Below, one piece after another: positions 16,814 to 25,498 of a stretch of 64,000 bases of DNA; the first letter of the stretch is position 1; the number at the start of each line of letters is the position of its first letter. A model generated the notes under the pieces. That model was not told the origin of the DNA and ran no database searches. It saw only the letters and a list, made by a program, of their open reading frames with translations. This stretch comes from JAAYCI01 sp031551695 (GTDB lineage: Bacteria > Bacillota > Clostridia > Oscillospirales > Ruminococcaceae). Location: the NCBI GenBank assembly GCA_031551695.1, contig JAVBNG010000012.1, forward strand, positions 1 through 64,000. The letters are read 5' to 3'. The position numbers were made by a program, and so were the translations under genes.

Positions 16814-17622
16814 AACGGCTGGCCTGCCGGGACACCCAGGGCGTGCCGGATTTTGACGCGGTGGAGTTTTTCCCCCGCCGCACCAAATACTGTATGCTCA
16901 TTCCCGTCATCAACGAGGACGGGCGCATCCAAAAGGAATTGCAGCGCGCACAGGCCGCCGGGGTGGACCGTCTGTGCGACATCGCAATATGCGACGGCGG
17001 CTCCACCGACGGCAGCGTGGAGCCCGCTTTTTTACAGGAAACGGGTGCGCGCGCCCTGCTTACGAAGCTGGGCCCCGGCAAGCAGGGCGCCCAGCTGCGC
17101 ACCGGGCTGTATTGGGCGCTGGAAGAAGGGTACGAAGGCGTCATCACCATCGACGGCAACAACAAGGACAGCATTGAGGACGCGCACCGCTTTGCGGAAA
17201 AGCTGGACGAAGGGTTTGATTTTGTGCAGGGCAGCCGGTTCATCAAGGGCGGAATTGGTGTTAACACACCAATAGCCCGCTGGCTGGCTGTGCGGCTCAT
17301 CCACGCGCCGGCCATCAGCATTGCGGCGCGCCACCATTTTACGGACACGACCAACGCCTACCGCGCCTACTCGGCGGCGTACCTGCGCCACCCGGAGGTG
17401 CAGCCGCTGCGGGATGTGTTCACCGGCTACGAGCTGCTGGCGTATTTGTCCGCCCGGGCCACGCGCCTTGGCATGGTGGCCTGCGAAGTGCCCGTGGCGA
17501 GGGTGTATCCGAAAAAGGGCGCCGTGCCCACAAAGATAAAGGGGTTGTCCGGCAATGCGGACCTGCTGCGCATTTTGGCAAAAAACGCGCGGGGGGAGTT
17601 TGACCCTGTGCAGGAGGATTAG
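16810..17622 (+). CDS. Glycosyltransferase family 2 protein
   Basis: 270-residue soluble GT-A enzyme. Visible elements: MLIPVINEDGR near residue 29, CDGGSTDGS (nucleotide-diphosphate binding), KLGPGKQGAQLRTG and ITIDGNNKDS in place of the usual DxD metal site. TTNAYRAYS and a late TGYELLAYL segment follow. It resembles dolichyl-phosphate-mannose-synthase-type GT2 proteins without membrane helices. It overlaps the preceding epimerase gene and is followed 2 nt later by the FAD oxidoreductase, so it belongs to the same glycan operon. Donor and acceptor are unknown. Confidence 0.85.
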   Translation: MKRLACRDTQGVPDFDAVEFFPRRTKYCMLIPVINEDGRIQKELQRAQAAGVDRLCDIAICDGGSTDGSVEPAFLQETGARALLTKLGPGKQGAQLRTGLYWALEEGYEGVITIDGNNKDSIEDAHRFAEKLDEGFDFVQGSRFIKGGIGVNTPIARWLAVRLIHAPAISIAARHHFTDTTNAYRAYSAAYLRHPEVQPLRDVFTGYELLAYLSARATRLGMVACEVPVARVYPKKGAVPTKIKGLSGNADLLRILAKNARGEFDPVQED

Positions 17623-17624
17623 GA

Positions 17625-18740
17625 TTGGCATACGATAGCATTGTCATCGGCGCGGGGCTGTATGGCCTGTACGCGGCGCGCCTGTGCGGCCGCCGCGGCG
17701 AGCACGTGCTGGTGCTGGAAAAGGACGGCACGCCCTTCTCCCGCGCCACCACCATCAACCAGGCCCGCGTACACATGGGCTACCACTACCCACGCAGCAT
17801 CTCCACCGCAATGAAAAGCGCCCACTACTTCCGCCGGTTTTGCGATGATTTCGGCGCGTGCGTCAAACGTGATTTCACCCAGGTGTACGCCACATCGGCG
17901 GCCTTCAGCTGGACGAACGCCGCCGAATTTGTGCGGTTTTGCCACGCGGCGGGCATCCGGTGCGAGGAACTGGCCCACAGCCGCTATTTTAACGAGGGCA
18001 TGTGCGACGGCGCGTTTTTGACGGAAGAATACACCTATGACGCCGCCATTTTGCGGGACATGCTGCTGCGGGATTTGGCGGCCCTGCCGGACGTGGAAGT
18101 GCGCTACAACAGCGGCGTTACAGCCATTGAAAACACCGGCCAAACATGGCGGGTGCAAACGGCAAGCGGCAAAACGGAAGAGGCCCCCACGGTGCTGAAC
18201 GCCACCTACGCCGGCGTGAACGAGGTGAGCCGCCTTGCCGGGTTCGAGCCCTTCGCCATCAAGTACGAGCTGTGCGAGCTGATTTTGTGCGAGGTGGACG
18301 ACCGCCTGCGGGACACGGGCATCACCGTGATGGACGGCCCGTTTTTCTCCATCATGCCCTTTGGCAAAACGGGGCTGCACTCCCTCACCAGCGTGGCCTT
18401 TACGCCGCACATCACCTGCGAGGCGCCGTACCCGGCCTTCTTCTGCCAGGCAAAAAGCGGCGGCGCCTGTTCGCCGGAAAGCCTTGCCAACTGCGACAGC
18501 TGCCCCGCGAAGCCCAAAAGCGCCTGGCCTATGATGAGCAAGCTGGCGCGCAAGTATTTGCGCGAAGACTACGGTTTTACGTACAAAAGCTCGCTGTTTT
18601 CCATGAAGCCGATTTTGCGGCGTAGCGAGATGGACGATTCCCGCCCCACCCTGGTGCGTGTGCAAAGCGATGGGCCGCGGTTCATCAGCGTGCTGTCGGG
18701 GAAAATCAACACGGTGTACGACCTGGAGGAGGTGCTGTGA
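17625..18740 (+). CDS. FAD-dependent oxidoreductase (DAO family) of the glycan cluster
   Basis: 371-residue flavoprotein with an N-terminal dinucleotide fold SIVIGAGLYGLYAARLCG and a second signature EKDGTPFSRATTINQARVHMG, typical of D-amino-acid-oxidase-like proteins found in polysaccharide loci. A cysteine-rich CDSCPAKPK segment lies near residue 286. TTG 17625 is 7 nt from AGGAGG. The end overlaps the next glycosyltransferase start. It probably oxidises a sugar or acts as a mutase-like flavoenzyme in surface-glycan assembly; this rests on context only. Confidence 0.82.
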   Translation: MAYDSIVIGAGLYGLYAARLCGRRGEHVLVLEKDGTPFSRATTINQARVHMGYHYPRSISTAMKSAHYFRRFCDDFGACVKRDFTQVYATSAAFSWTNAAEFVRFCHAAGIRCEELAHSRYFNEGMCDGAFLTEEYTYDAAILRDMLLRDLAALPDVEVRYNSGVTAIENTGQTWRVQTASGKTEEAPTVLNATYAGVNEVSRLAGFEPFAIKYELCELILCEVDDRLRDTGITVMDGPFFSIMPFGKTGLHSLTSVAFTPHITCEAPYPAFFCQAKSGGACSPESLANCDSCPAKPKSAWPMMSKLARKYLREDYGFTYKSSLFSMKPILRRSEMDDSRPTLVRVQSDGPRFISVLSGKINTVYDLEEVL

Positions 18741-19684
18741 TGGCCGGCGGGGTATCTGTGGAAAAAGAGAAAACCTATGTGTCGGCCGTTGTGTATCTGG
18801 GCAATGAAAAGGCGTGCGCCGCGCCGTTTTTGGCGGCGCTTACGGCGCAGCTGGAGGCTAAGTTCGAGACCTACGAGCTGGTGTTTGTAGACGACGCCTC
18901 GGCCGACGGCACCGTGGACGAAGTGCGCGCTTTTGTGGCGGCTATGGAAAACGCCCCGCCGGTAAGCGTGCTGCACATGAGCCTGCGCCAGGGGCTGGAG
19001 CTTGCCATGAACGCGGGGCTCGACATGTCCGTGGGGGATTACGTATACGAGTTCGACACCATGCGTATGCCCTACGGCGCGGGCATGGTTCCCGCGGCCT
19101 ACGACGAATGCGTGAAAGGGGCCGACATCGTCAGCGTTTCGCCGGAAAAAAACAGGGGCGTTTTTTCGGGCCTGTTTTACCGGCTGTTCAACGCGTCCAG
19201 CGGTTCCAAATACGCCCTGCGCACGGATGTGTTCCGGCTGCTTTCGCGCCGGGCCATCAACCGGGTGCACGCCATTTCGGCCACCATGCCCTACCGTAAG
19301 GCCGCCTATGCCGCCTGTGGGCTGCGGCTTTCCACCCTCACATTCCCCGGCCGCGCAGAGGCGGGGGCCGCGTCCTCCGCCGGCGTGGGCGACGCGCTGG
19401 ATTCGCTGGCGCTGTACACCAATGCGGCCTACCGCGCGTCCCTCGTTATCTCCGGCCTGATGCTGGTGCTGATGCTGGTGGCCGTTGTGTACACGGTGGT
19501 GGTGTACATCGGCTTTGCCGAGGCCCCGGCCCGCGGGTGGACCACCACCATGCTGGTGATGACGGGCGGATTTTTTGGCGTGTTCGCGCTGCTTACCATT
19601 GTGCTGAAATACCTTTCGCTGCTTGTGGAGATGGTGTTCAAGCGGCAAAAATACCTCGTGGAGTCTGTGGAAAAACTGGTATGA
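18740..19684 (+). CDS. Membrane-anchored GT2 glycosyltransferase (polyprenyl-phosphate type, degenerate)
   Basis: 314-residue protein with a GT2 domain (ELVFVDDASADGTVDEV, LHMSLRQGLELAMNAG) and two C-terminal membrane helices (about 235-260 and 270-295), like GtrB/ArnC enzymes. The usual DxD region is weakened to YEFDTMRMP, so catalysis is uncertain. ATG 18740 overlaps the preceding TGA; GTG 18737 is an alternative. GGAGGAGGTG lies just upstream. Its end overlaps the start of a GT-C-like membrane protein, which could use the lipid-linked sugar this enzyme makes. Confidence 0.8.
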   Translation: MAGGVSVEKEKTYVSAVVYLGNEKACAAPFLAALTAQLEAKFETYELVFVDDASADGTVDEVRAFVAAMENAPPVSVLHMSLRQGLELAMNAGLDMSVGDYVYEFDTMRMPYGAGMVPAAYDECVKGADIVSVSPEKNRGVFSGLFYRLFNASSGSKYALRTDVFRLLSRRAINRVHAISATMPYRKAAYAACGLRLSTLTFPGRAEAGAASSAGVGDALDSLALYTNAAYRASLVISGLMLVLMLVAVVYTVVVYIGFAEAPARGWTTTMLVMTGGFFGVFALLTIVLKYLSLLVEMVFKRQKYLVESVEKLV

Positions 19685-21429
19685 AACAAGGCGGAAAGCT
19701 GGCGGCCTGTGTAAAAACACTGCAAAAAGCCACAGTGCGGTTTTGCGGCCTCGATGCGAAACGGGGCCTGTTTTTCGCGTGCGCGGCGCTGCTGGTGGCG
19801 GCGCGCCTTGGCATTGCGGCGTTGCAGCGTGTATACCTGACGCCCGGCGGCTCGCCGCTGGACGACGGCCTGATGCTGGCCGCCGCCGAACAGATTATGG
19901 ACGGCAGCTGGCTTGGCCCCTACACGGGCCTTGCCATTGCCAAAAACATGGGCTTTGCCCTGTGGCTGGCCGCGCTGCACGCGCTGCACGTGCCGTACCT
20001 TGTGGGCAATGCCGCGCTGTGGGCGGCGGCGTGCCTGTTTGCCGTGTGGGCGCTGCGGCCGGTGTTTCCCGGGCGGGCGGCGCGGCTGTTTGTACTGGCG
20101 TTTTTGCTGTTTTGCCCGGTCAGCTTCGCCCAGTTTACCATGCGGGCCTACCGGGATTCTGTTTTTCCGTCTTTTTGCATGCTGCTGTTTGCCGGGGCGG
20201 CGGGGTTTGTGCTGCGCCTGCCTCAGGCGGGCAAGTCCGGCGCGGTTTTGTGTGCGCTGGCGGCGGGCGCGGGCCTTGGCGGCGCGTGGCTTTTGCGGGA
20301 GGATGGCGCGGTGCTGCTGCCCTACGCCATTGGAGTGTTTGGCCTGGCGGCGCTGTTTTGTGTTTTGCGCAAAGACATGCCAAAGCGGGCGGCCAAGGCC
20401 TTTTCCGCCGCCGCGCCCTTTGCCCTTTTGGCCGCCTGTGTGCTGGCCTTTTCCGCCGCAAACAATGCGTACTACGGCGTATTTCGCGTGAATGACCTGA
20501 CCGGCGGCAGCTTCCCCGAGGCATATGGCCGCATGGCGGCGGTTAGCCGCGCCGAAAGCGGCTACACCGGCCGCACGCCGGTGACGCGGGAAGCGCTGGA
20601 TAAACTGATGGAAGCGTCGCCAAGCTTGCGCAAGCTGGAGGCCAACCTCATCAGCGGCCCTGCGTTCAACGGATTTGCAAACAGCAATACCGGCGAATTT
20701 TTGGGCAGCTTTTACTACTCCCTGCGCCTGGCGGCGCAGACGAGCGGCCTGACCCCCACGGGAGAGGCCGCCGAGGCGTATTGGGCAGCGGTAAGCGACG
20801 AAATACGGATGGGCGTTGCCGCCAGGCAGCTGGCAAGCGTGCGGCCGGGGTCGTCCACGGTGCCGAGGTGGAGCGCGGAGCTGCTGGGGCCGGTGGCGGC
20901 GGAAACAGGCAAGGGCTTTTTACATTTGCTCACTTTTCAGGAGTGCAGTCCCTGGCCGCCGCATTCCGAGGGGGACAGCGCCGAGGTGGCACGGCAGGCG
21001 GCGTTTTTGCATTCCAAGGTGCAAACCGGCTTTGCCGAGGGCACAGACGACGTGTTCTACAACACGCCGCAAAAAATCGTGTTCACCGTTTGCAACGTGC
21101 TGGCATGGGTTTACCGTATTGCCATTTGGCCGCTGCTGTTTTTGGGTGTGCTGGGCACGGGCGCGGGGCTGTGGCGCGGCGTGCGCAAAAGCGTTTCGCG
21201 GCGGCGGTTTTCCTTTGGGCTGCTGGCGGCAGTTGCCTCTGCGGGCCTGTTTTTAAGCGTATTGCTGCGGCTGTTTGTGGCCGCTTATATGGAGGTGGCG
21301 GCGTTCCACATCGGCACTTATTTGATGTACCTTTCCAGCGCGGCGCCGGCGCTGCTGCTGTTCTGCGCCCTGGGCGCCCCCTTGGTTGAAAACTCGCTGA
21401 GCGGCCCTGCAAAGGAGAAGCATTCTTGA
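19681..21429 (+). CDS. Polytopic membrane protein, putative GT-C glycosyltransferase, paralogue 1
   Basis: 582-residue protein with about ten membrane segments. The first extracytoplasmic loop carries Asp61-Asp62 (SPLDDGLML), the position of the acidic pair in GT-C enzymes, and a later MRAYRDS motif recurs in its neighbour. A soluble region of about 200 residues (roughly 285-480) interrupts the helices. Homology to the next gene is plain: DDGLM, WLGxY, FALWLAxLHALxVP, LLREDG and a final FHIGTYLMYLSS segment. GT-C function is inferred from topology and context. It would use a lipid-linked sugar outside the membrane. Confidence 0.72.
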   Translation: MKQGGKLAACVKTLQKATVRFCGLDAKRGLFFACAALLVAARLGIAALQRVYLTPGGSPLDDGLMLAAAEQIMDGSWLGPYTGLAIAKNMGFALWLAALHALHVPYLVGNAALWAAACLFAVWALRPVFPGRAARLFVLAFLLFCPVSFAQFTMRAYRDSVFPSFCMLLFAGAAGFVLRLPQAGKSGAVLCALAAGAGLGGAWLLREDGAVLLPYAIGVFGLAALFCVLRKDMPKRAAKAFSAAAPFALLAACVLAFSAANNAYYGVFRVNDLTGGSFPEAYGRMAAVSRAESGYTGRTPVTREALDKLMEASPSLRKLEANLISGPAFNGFANSNTGEFLGSFYYSLRLAAQTSGLTPTGEAAEAYWAAVSDEIRMGVAARQLASVRPGSSTVPRWSAELLGPVAAETGKGFLHLLTFQECSPWPPHSEGDSAEVARQAAFLHSKVQTGFAEGTDDVFYNTPQKIVFTVCNVLAWVYRIAIWPLLFLGVLGTGAGLWRGVRKSVSRRRFSFGLLAAVASAGLFLSVLLRLFVAAYMEVAAFHIGTYLMYLSSAAPALLLFCALGAPLVENSLSGPAKEKHS

Positions 21430-23465
21430 AGAAACAGCTCCAGACAAGCAAAAAATGCCGCTTTGCGGCGTTTGACCTGAAACCGTGGCAGGTGCTGTGC
21501 ATCGGCGCGTTGTTTGTGCTGGTGAAGTTGTTTTTGAGCCGTGCGCAGAACGTGCTGCTGCTGGCGGAGCAAAGCTTCATCGACGACGGCCTGATGTACC
21601 GCACCGCCGTGTCCATTTCAAGCGGGGAATGGCTGGGCGTGTACGATGAGCTCACCCTTTCGAAGCAAAGCTTTTTTGCGCTGTGGCTGGCTTTTTTGCA
21701 CGCGCTGCGCGTGCCGTTTTTGCTGGGCGGGCAGCTGTTGTGGGCGGGGGCCTCTGCCGCCGCCGCCGGGGCGTTTTTGCCCGCTGTGAAAAAGCGCTGG
21801 GCGGCGCTGCTTCTGTTTTTGCTGCTGCTGTTTTGCCCGTCGGCGCTGGCAAATCCGGCGCCCTACGGTTTTGTGGCGCGGGTGTACCGCGACAATATTT
21901 TCCCGGCCTTGTGCCTGCTGTGTGTGGCGGGCATGGCGGCCTTTGCCCTGCGCTGGCGCGAAAACCCGCTGAAAACCGTGTGGTGGCTGGTGCTGGCGGG
22001 CGCGGGCCTTGGCGCGGCCATGCTCACGCGGGAGGACGGCTGGTGGCTGCTGCCCTTTGCCGTGGCCGCTGCCGTGGTGACGCTGCTGTTCGTTTTGCGC
22101 GGCGCGGGCGAACTCGGCGGCCAAAAAGCGGCGAAGGTGGCCTGCCTGTTTTTGCCTTTTGCCCTGATGGCAGCAATGAACCTTGGCTGGCGCGGGATGA
22201 ATTACGCGCATTATGGGCGGTTCATCACCACGGATTTTTCAAACGGCGAATTTGCCGACGCCTACGGCGCTTTGACCCGGATCGGGCACGAAAACTGGGA
22301 CCCCAAGGTGGACGTGCCGAAGGACGTGCGCGAAAAGGTGTACGCGGCGTCGCCGGAATTTGCGAAGCTGCAGCCGTACCTTGAAAGTGACGACTACTAC
22401 AACCGCTATGTGGGCGTGGGGGACTATTCCTCCGGTGCGCTGTACTGGGCCATCCGCGAGGCGGCGGCAAAAATTGGCGTATATGCCACGCCCCAAACAG
22501 CCGAAAGCTATTTTACGGCGCTGGCCGCCGAGGTGAATGCCCTGTGCGACGGCGGTGCCCTTGCAGCGGCGGGGCCGCGCAGCAGCGTTTCGCCGCCGCT
22601 GAAGGCCGCGTACATCGGCCCGGTGCTGCGCGAAACGGCAGGGAATCTGGTGTATTGCGCCACTTTTCAGGGCACGGACCCGCGCAGCCTGTTTTCGCCC
22701 GGCGGCAACGACCCGGAGTGGTACCCCGCCTGGCTGGAACCGATGGAAAAGTACCTGGGCGAGCGTGCCCTTACCAGCCTTGTCGCCGGAACGGACACGC
22801 CGTATTACAGCCTGTTCCAGCGGACGGCCTATTGGGTGCTGGACGCGGTGCGCTATGTTTACGCCCTGCTGGCGCCGGTGGCGTTTTTGGCAGCGCTGGC
22901 GTGGCAGGTGATGGCCTGCGTGCAAATGGTGAAAGCGGCGCGAGGCAAGCGGCCGGTGGGAGATGGAATCCGTTGCACCCGAGGCAGCGAAGCCGCCGAT
23001 ACCGGCAGGCCGGGCACCGGCCCGGCCTGGATGCTGTGGATCACCTTGCTGGGGATACTGCTGTGCATGGTGCTGCGCGCCGCCATGATCGCCTATGTGG
23101 ACGTGTCCAGCTTTACCATTGGCACTTACGTAATGTACCTCGCCAGCATCCACCCCCTGCTGGTGGTGTACAGCTTTGTAGGCACATTTTTGCTGGTGGC
23201 GGGCATTTCGCGGCAGCACAGGCAGACAGTGGGCTGGGCAGACGGTGTGTCTCCGGTGAGCGCACCCCCGGGTGGCTTCTCTTGCCCCTTCGGAGCAATT
23301 CACCGTCTCAGCCGCAAGCCGAATCGAACACAACGTATTTTTGTTGTATTCGAGGCGGCGCGGAAGGTAGCTCTTCGGAGACACACCGTCCGCCCGGCCT
23401 GCGAAATATCCCACACCCGAGGCCACGCACCCGCCGATATTGGCCCGCGCGGCCACGTGCTATGA
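21426..23465 (+). CDS. Polytopic membrane protein, putative GT-C glycosyltransferase, paralogue 2, with repeat-derived C-terminus
   Basis: 679-residue paralogue of the previous gene, sharing Asp53-Asp54 in loop 1, RVYRDN, LTREDG and FTIGTYVMYLAS. TTG 21426 overlaps the previous stop, with AAAGGAGAAG upstream. Native homology ends near residue 602; the last 77 or so codons read straight through structured repeat C and the short sequence after it. The open frame ends in an ATGA overlap with the following gene. The tail is hydrophilic, Arg/Pro-rich and unlike anything in the paralogue, so the original stop was probably lost on insertion. Confidence 0.75.
   Translation: MKKQLQTSKKCRFAAFDLKPWQVLCIGALFVLVKLFLSRAQNVLLLAEQSFIDDGLMYRTAVSISSGEWLGVYDELTLSKQSFFALWLAFLHALRVPFLLGGQLLWAGASAAAAGAFLPAVKKRWAALLLFLLLLFCPSALANPAPYGFVARVYRDNIFPALCLLCVAGMAAFALRWRENPLKTVWWLVLAGAGLGAAMLTREDGWWLLPFAVAAAVVTLLFVLRGAGELGGQKAAKVACLFLPFALMAAMNLGWRGMNYAHYGRFITTDFSNGEFADAYGALTRIGHENWDPKVDVPKDVREKVYAASPEFAKLQPYLESDDYYNRYVGVGDYSSGALYWAIREAAAKIGVYATPQTAESYFTALAAEVNALCDGGALAAAGPRSSVSPPLKAAYIGPVLRETAGNLVYCATFQGTDPRSLFSPGGNDPEWYPAWLEPMEKYLGERALTSLVAGTDTPYYSLFQRTAYWVLDAVRYVYALLAPVAFLAALAWQVMACVQMVKAARGKRPVGDGIRCTRGSEAADTGRPGTGPAWMLWITLLGILLCMVLRAAMIAYVDVSSFTIGTYVMYLASIHPLLVVYSFVGTFLLVAGISRQHRQTVGWADGVSPVSAPPGGFSCPFGAIHRLSRKPNRTQRIFVVFEAARKVALRRHTVRPACEISHTRGHAPADIGPRGHVL
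23234..23397 (+). repeat. Structured intergenic repeat, copy C (long type), inside the end of a CDS
   Basis: Arms: 23241-23255 pairs perfectly with 23376-23390, and pairing continues outward past one mismatch to 23234/23397. Motif CAGCCGCAAG is at 23309-23318 and GCGGAAGGTA at 23360-23369. The internal stem is GCCGAAT with ATTC(GA)GGC, then ACAAC/GTTGT. Between the left arm and the first motif is an extra block, from CCCCCGGG to TTCACCG, also present in copy E. It lies in the reading frame of the upstream membrane-protein gene. Confidence 0.8.
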
Positions 23466-24685
23466 GCCGCCTGGTGATAGCGGGCGCCGGGGCGGCGGGC
23501 CTGTTTGCGGCGGGCACTGCCCTTGCCGCCGGGCACAAGGTGACGCTGGTGGAGCATATGGACGCCCCCGGCCGCAAGCTGCTGATTACCGGCAAAGGCC
23601 GCTGCAACCTGACCAACGCCTGCACGGTGGACGAATTTCTGAAAGCCGTGCGCCACAACCCGCGCTTTTTGTATTCCGCGCTAAGCGAGCTGCCGCCCGC
23701 CGCCGTGATGGAATTTTTTGAAGGGCCCCTCGGCCTGCCGCTGGTGACGGAGCGCGGCCGCAGGGTGTTCCCGCAAAGCGGCGACGCACGGGACGTGCTG
23801 GCGGCACTGTTGCGTTTTTCCGCCGGCGCGGATATGATAAAGGGCGAGGCCCAAAGCGTGGCGGCGGAAAATGGCCATGCCGCGGGGCTGCGCCTTGCAA
23901 GCGGGCAAACCGTAGCGGGGGACGCCGTGCTCATCGCCACAGGCGGTCTCAGCTACCAAAACACGGGCAGCCGCGGCGCGGGCTATGAAATGGCGCGGGC
24001 CGTGGGCCACCGCGTTGTGCCAACCGGGCCCAGCCTTGTGGCTATGGTGGAACAGGGCGGTTTTGCGAAGAAGATGGCGGGCCTGAGCCTGCGCAACGTG
24101 CAGCTTGCCCTGTTGCAGGACGGCAAGCGCGTGTTTGCCGAGCAGGGCGAAATGCTGTTCACCCACTTTGGCGTGTCGGGGCCGCTGGTGCTTTCCGCCA
24201 GCGCGTTTTTGGGCGATTTTGCAAAGCACGCCTACACCCTCGAAATAGATTTAAAACCGGCCCTTTCCCCTGAAAAGCTGGACGCGCGCATTCTGCGCGA
24301 CTTTGCCGAGATGCCGAACAAAGACGCCGCAAACGCCCTGGACAAGCTGCTGCCCGCCAGCATGCGCGCGCCAATGTGCGAGCGCTGGGGCGTGGAAGCG
24401 AAGCGTAAGGTGAACCAAATCACGAAGCTTGAACGGCAGAAGCTGGCGGCCCTGCTGAAAAGACTGGAAATTCCCATTGCGGGCAAGGGCGATTTGGCCC
24501 ACGCGGTCATCACCCAGGGGGGCGTGGACGTGAAGGAAGTGGCGCCCAAAACCATGCAGAGCAAGCTGCTGCCGGGGCTGTTTTTCGCGGGCGAGGTGCT
24601 GGACGTGGACGCCGAGACCGGCGGCTACAACCTGCAAATTGCCTGGGCCACGGCCCACGCCGCGGCAAGCCATTGTTTTGAATAG
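23462..24685 (+). CDS. NAD(P)/FAD-dependent oxidoreductase (BaiN/HI0933 family)
   Basis: 407-residue flavoprotein of the HI0933/YhiN/BaiN family. N-terminal FAD fold VIAGAGAAGLFAAGTAL, the family hallmark GRKLLITGKGRCNLTN near residues 37-52, an ATGGLSYQNTGSRGAGY segment and the C-terminal FFAGEVLDVDAETGGYNLQ. Family members are NADH-dependent flavoproteins; BaiN from gut clostridia was reported to act on bile-acid intermediates, but this is widespread as a housekeeping gene. No Shine-Dalgarno is visible before ATG 23462; it overlaps the upstream stop (ATGA), so translation may depend on coupling. Structured repeats flank it on both sides. Confidence 0.9.
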   Translation: MSRLVIAGAGAAGLFAAGTALAAGHKVTLVEHMDAPGRKLLITGKGRCNLTNACTVDEFLKAVRHNPRFLYSALSELPPAAVMEFFEGPLGLPLVTERGRRVFPQSGDARDVLAALLRFSAGADMIKGEAQSVAAENGHAAGLRLASGQTVAGDAVLIATGGLSYQNTGSRGAGYEMARAVGHRVVPTGPSLVAMVEQGGFAKKMAGLSLRNVQLALLQDGKRVFAEQGEMLFTHFGVSGPLVLSASAFLGDFAKHAYTLEIDLKPALSPEKLDARILRDFAEMPNKDAANALDKLLPASMRAPMCERWGVEAKRKVNQITKLERQKLAALLKRLEIPIAGKGDLAHAVITQGGVDVKEVAPKTMQSKLLPGLFFAGEVLDVDAETGGYNLQIAWATAHAAASHCFE

Positions 24686-24703
24686 ATATGGCGATGCACA
24701 GCC

Positions 24704-24742
24704 GATGGGTGCGGAAGGTAGATGTCCGTCGCGCATCCCATC
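24704..24742 (+). repeat. Structured intergenic repeat, copy D (deletion derivative)
   Basis: A 39-nt hairpin: 24704-24713 (GATGGGTGCG) pairs with 24732-24742 (CGCATCCCATC, one bulge). The loop carries the family motif GCGGAAGGTAG. The left arm joins this motif directly; the CAGCCGCAAG motif and variable hairpin are missing, as if about 60 nt were deleted. It begins 19 nt after the flavoprotein stop and about 50 nt before cmk. Confidence 0.6.
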
Positions 24743-24792
24743 TGCAGCGCTAAACCGCAATTTCCCCAATTTCACAATCCGGAGGTACTGCC

Positions 24793-25464
24793 ATGATTTC
24801 CATCGCCATCGACGGGCCGAGCGGCGCTGGCAAAAGCACGCTCTCGCGGGCCATTGCCCAAAAGCTGGGCTATTTATATGTGGACACCGGCGCCATGTAC
24901 CGCGCCGTGGGCCTGGCCGCCCTGCGCGCCGGGGCCGACACGAAAAACGAGGCGTCCATCCGCGCCGTTTTGCCCTGCACCGAGGTGAGCCTGCGGCACA
25001 TTGGCGGCGAGCAGCATGTGTTTTTGAATGGCGAGGACGTGAGCGCCGCCATCCGCCGGGAGGACGTCTCCATGGCGGCCAGCGACGTGTCCGCCCATGT
25101 GCCGGTGCGGGCTTTTTTGCTGGACACCCAGCGCCGCCTTGCGCGGGAAAACAACGTGGTGATGGACGGCCGCGACATCGGCACCGTGGTGCTGCCAAAC
25201 GCGCAGGTGAAGATTTTCCTCACCGCCGCGCCGGAAGACCGCGCCCGCCGCCGCTACGAGGAGTTGCTGGCGAAGGGCCAAACCGCCGACTATGAAACCG
25301 TGCTGCAGGACGTGAAGACCCGGGACTACAACGACAGCCACCGGGCGGCCGCGCCGCTGAAAAAAGCGGATGGCGCCGCGGAAGTGGTGACGACGGGCTA
25401 TGAATTTGAGCAGTCGCTTGCGGTGCTGTTGGCCGTGATTGAAAAACAGCTGGCGGCGCAGTAG
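24793..25464 (+). CDS. cmk: Cytidylate kinase
   Basis: 223-residue CMP/dCMP kinase supplying CDP for nucleic acid and lipid precursors. P-loop GPSGAGKST is at residues 8-16, with the substrate-binding DTGAMYRA, the MDGRDIGTVVLP signature and AAPEDRARRRYEEL. Length and motifs match the bacterial type. GGAGGTAC lies 7 nt before ATG 24793. Cmk followed by ispH-S1 is a frequent Firmicutes order. Confidence 0.96.
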   Translation: MISIAIDGPSGAGKSTLSRAIAQKLGYLYVDTGAMYRAVGLAALRAGADTKNEASIRAVLPCTEVSLRHIGGEQHVFLNGEDVSAAIRREDVSMAASDVSAHVPVRAFLLDTQRRLARENNVVMDGRDIGTVVLPNAQVKIFLTAAPEDRARRRYEELLAKGQTADYETVLQDVKTRDYNDSHRAAAPLKKADGAAEVVTTGYEFEQSLAVLLAVIEKQLAAQ

Positions 25465-25498
25465 CACGGCAAAACGCGCAGCAGGAAAGGCCGAACAG

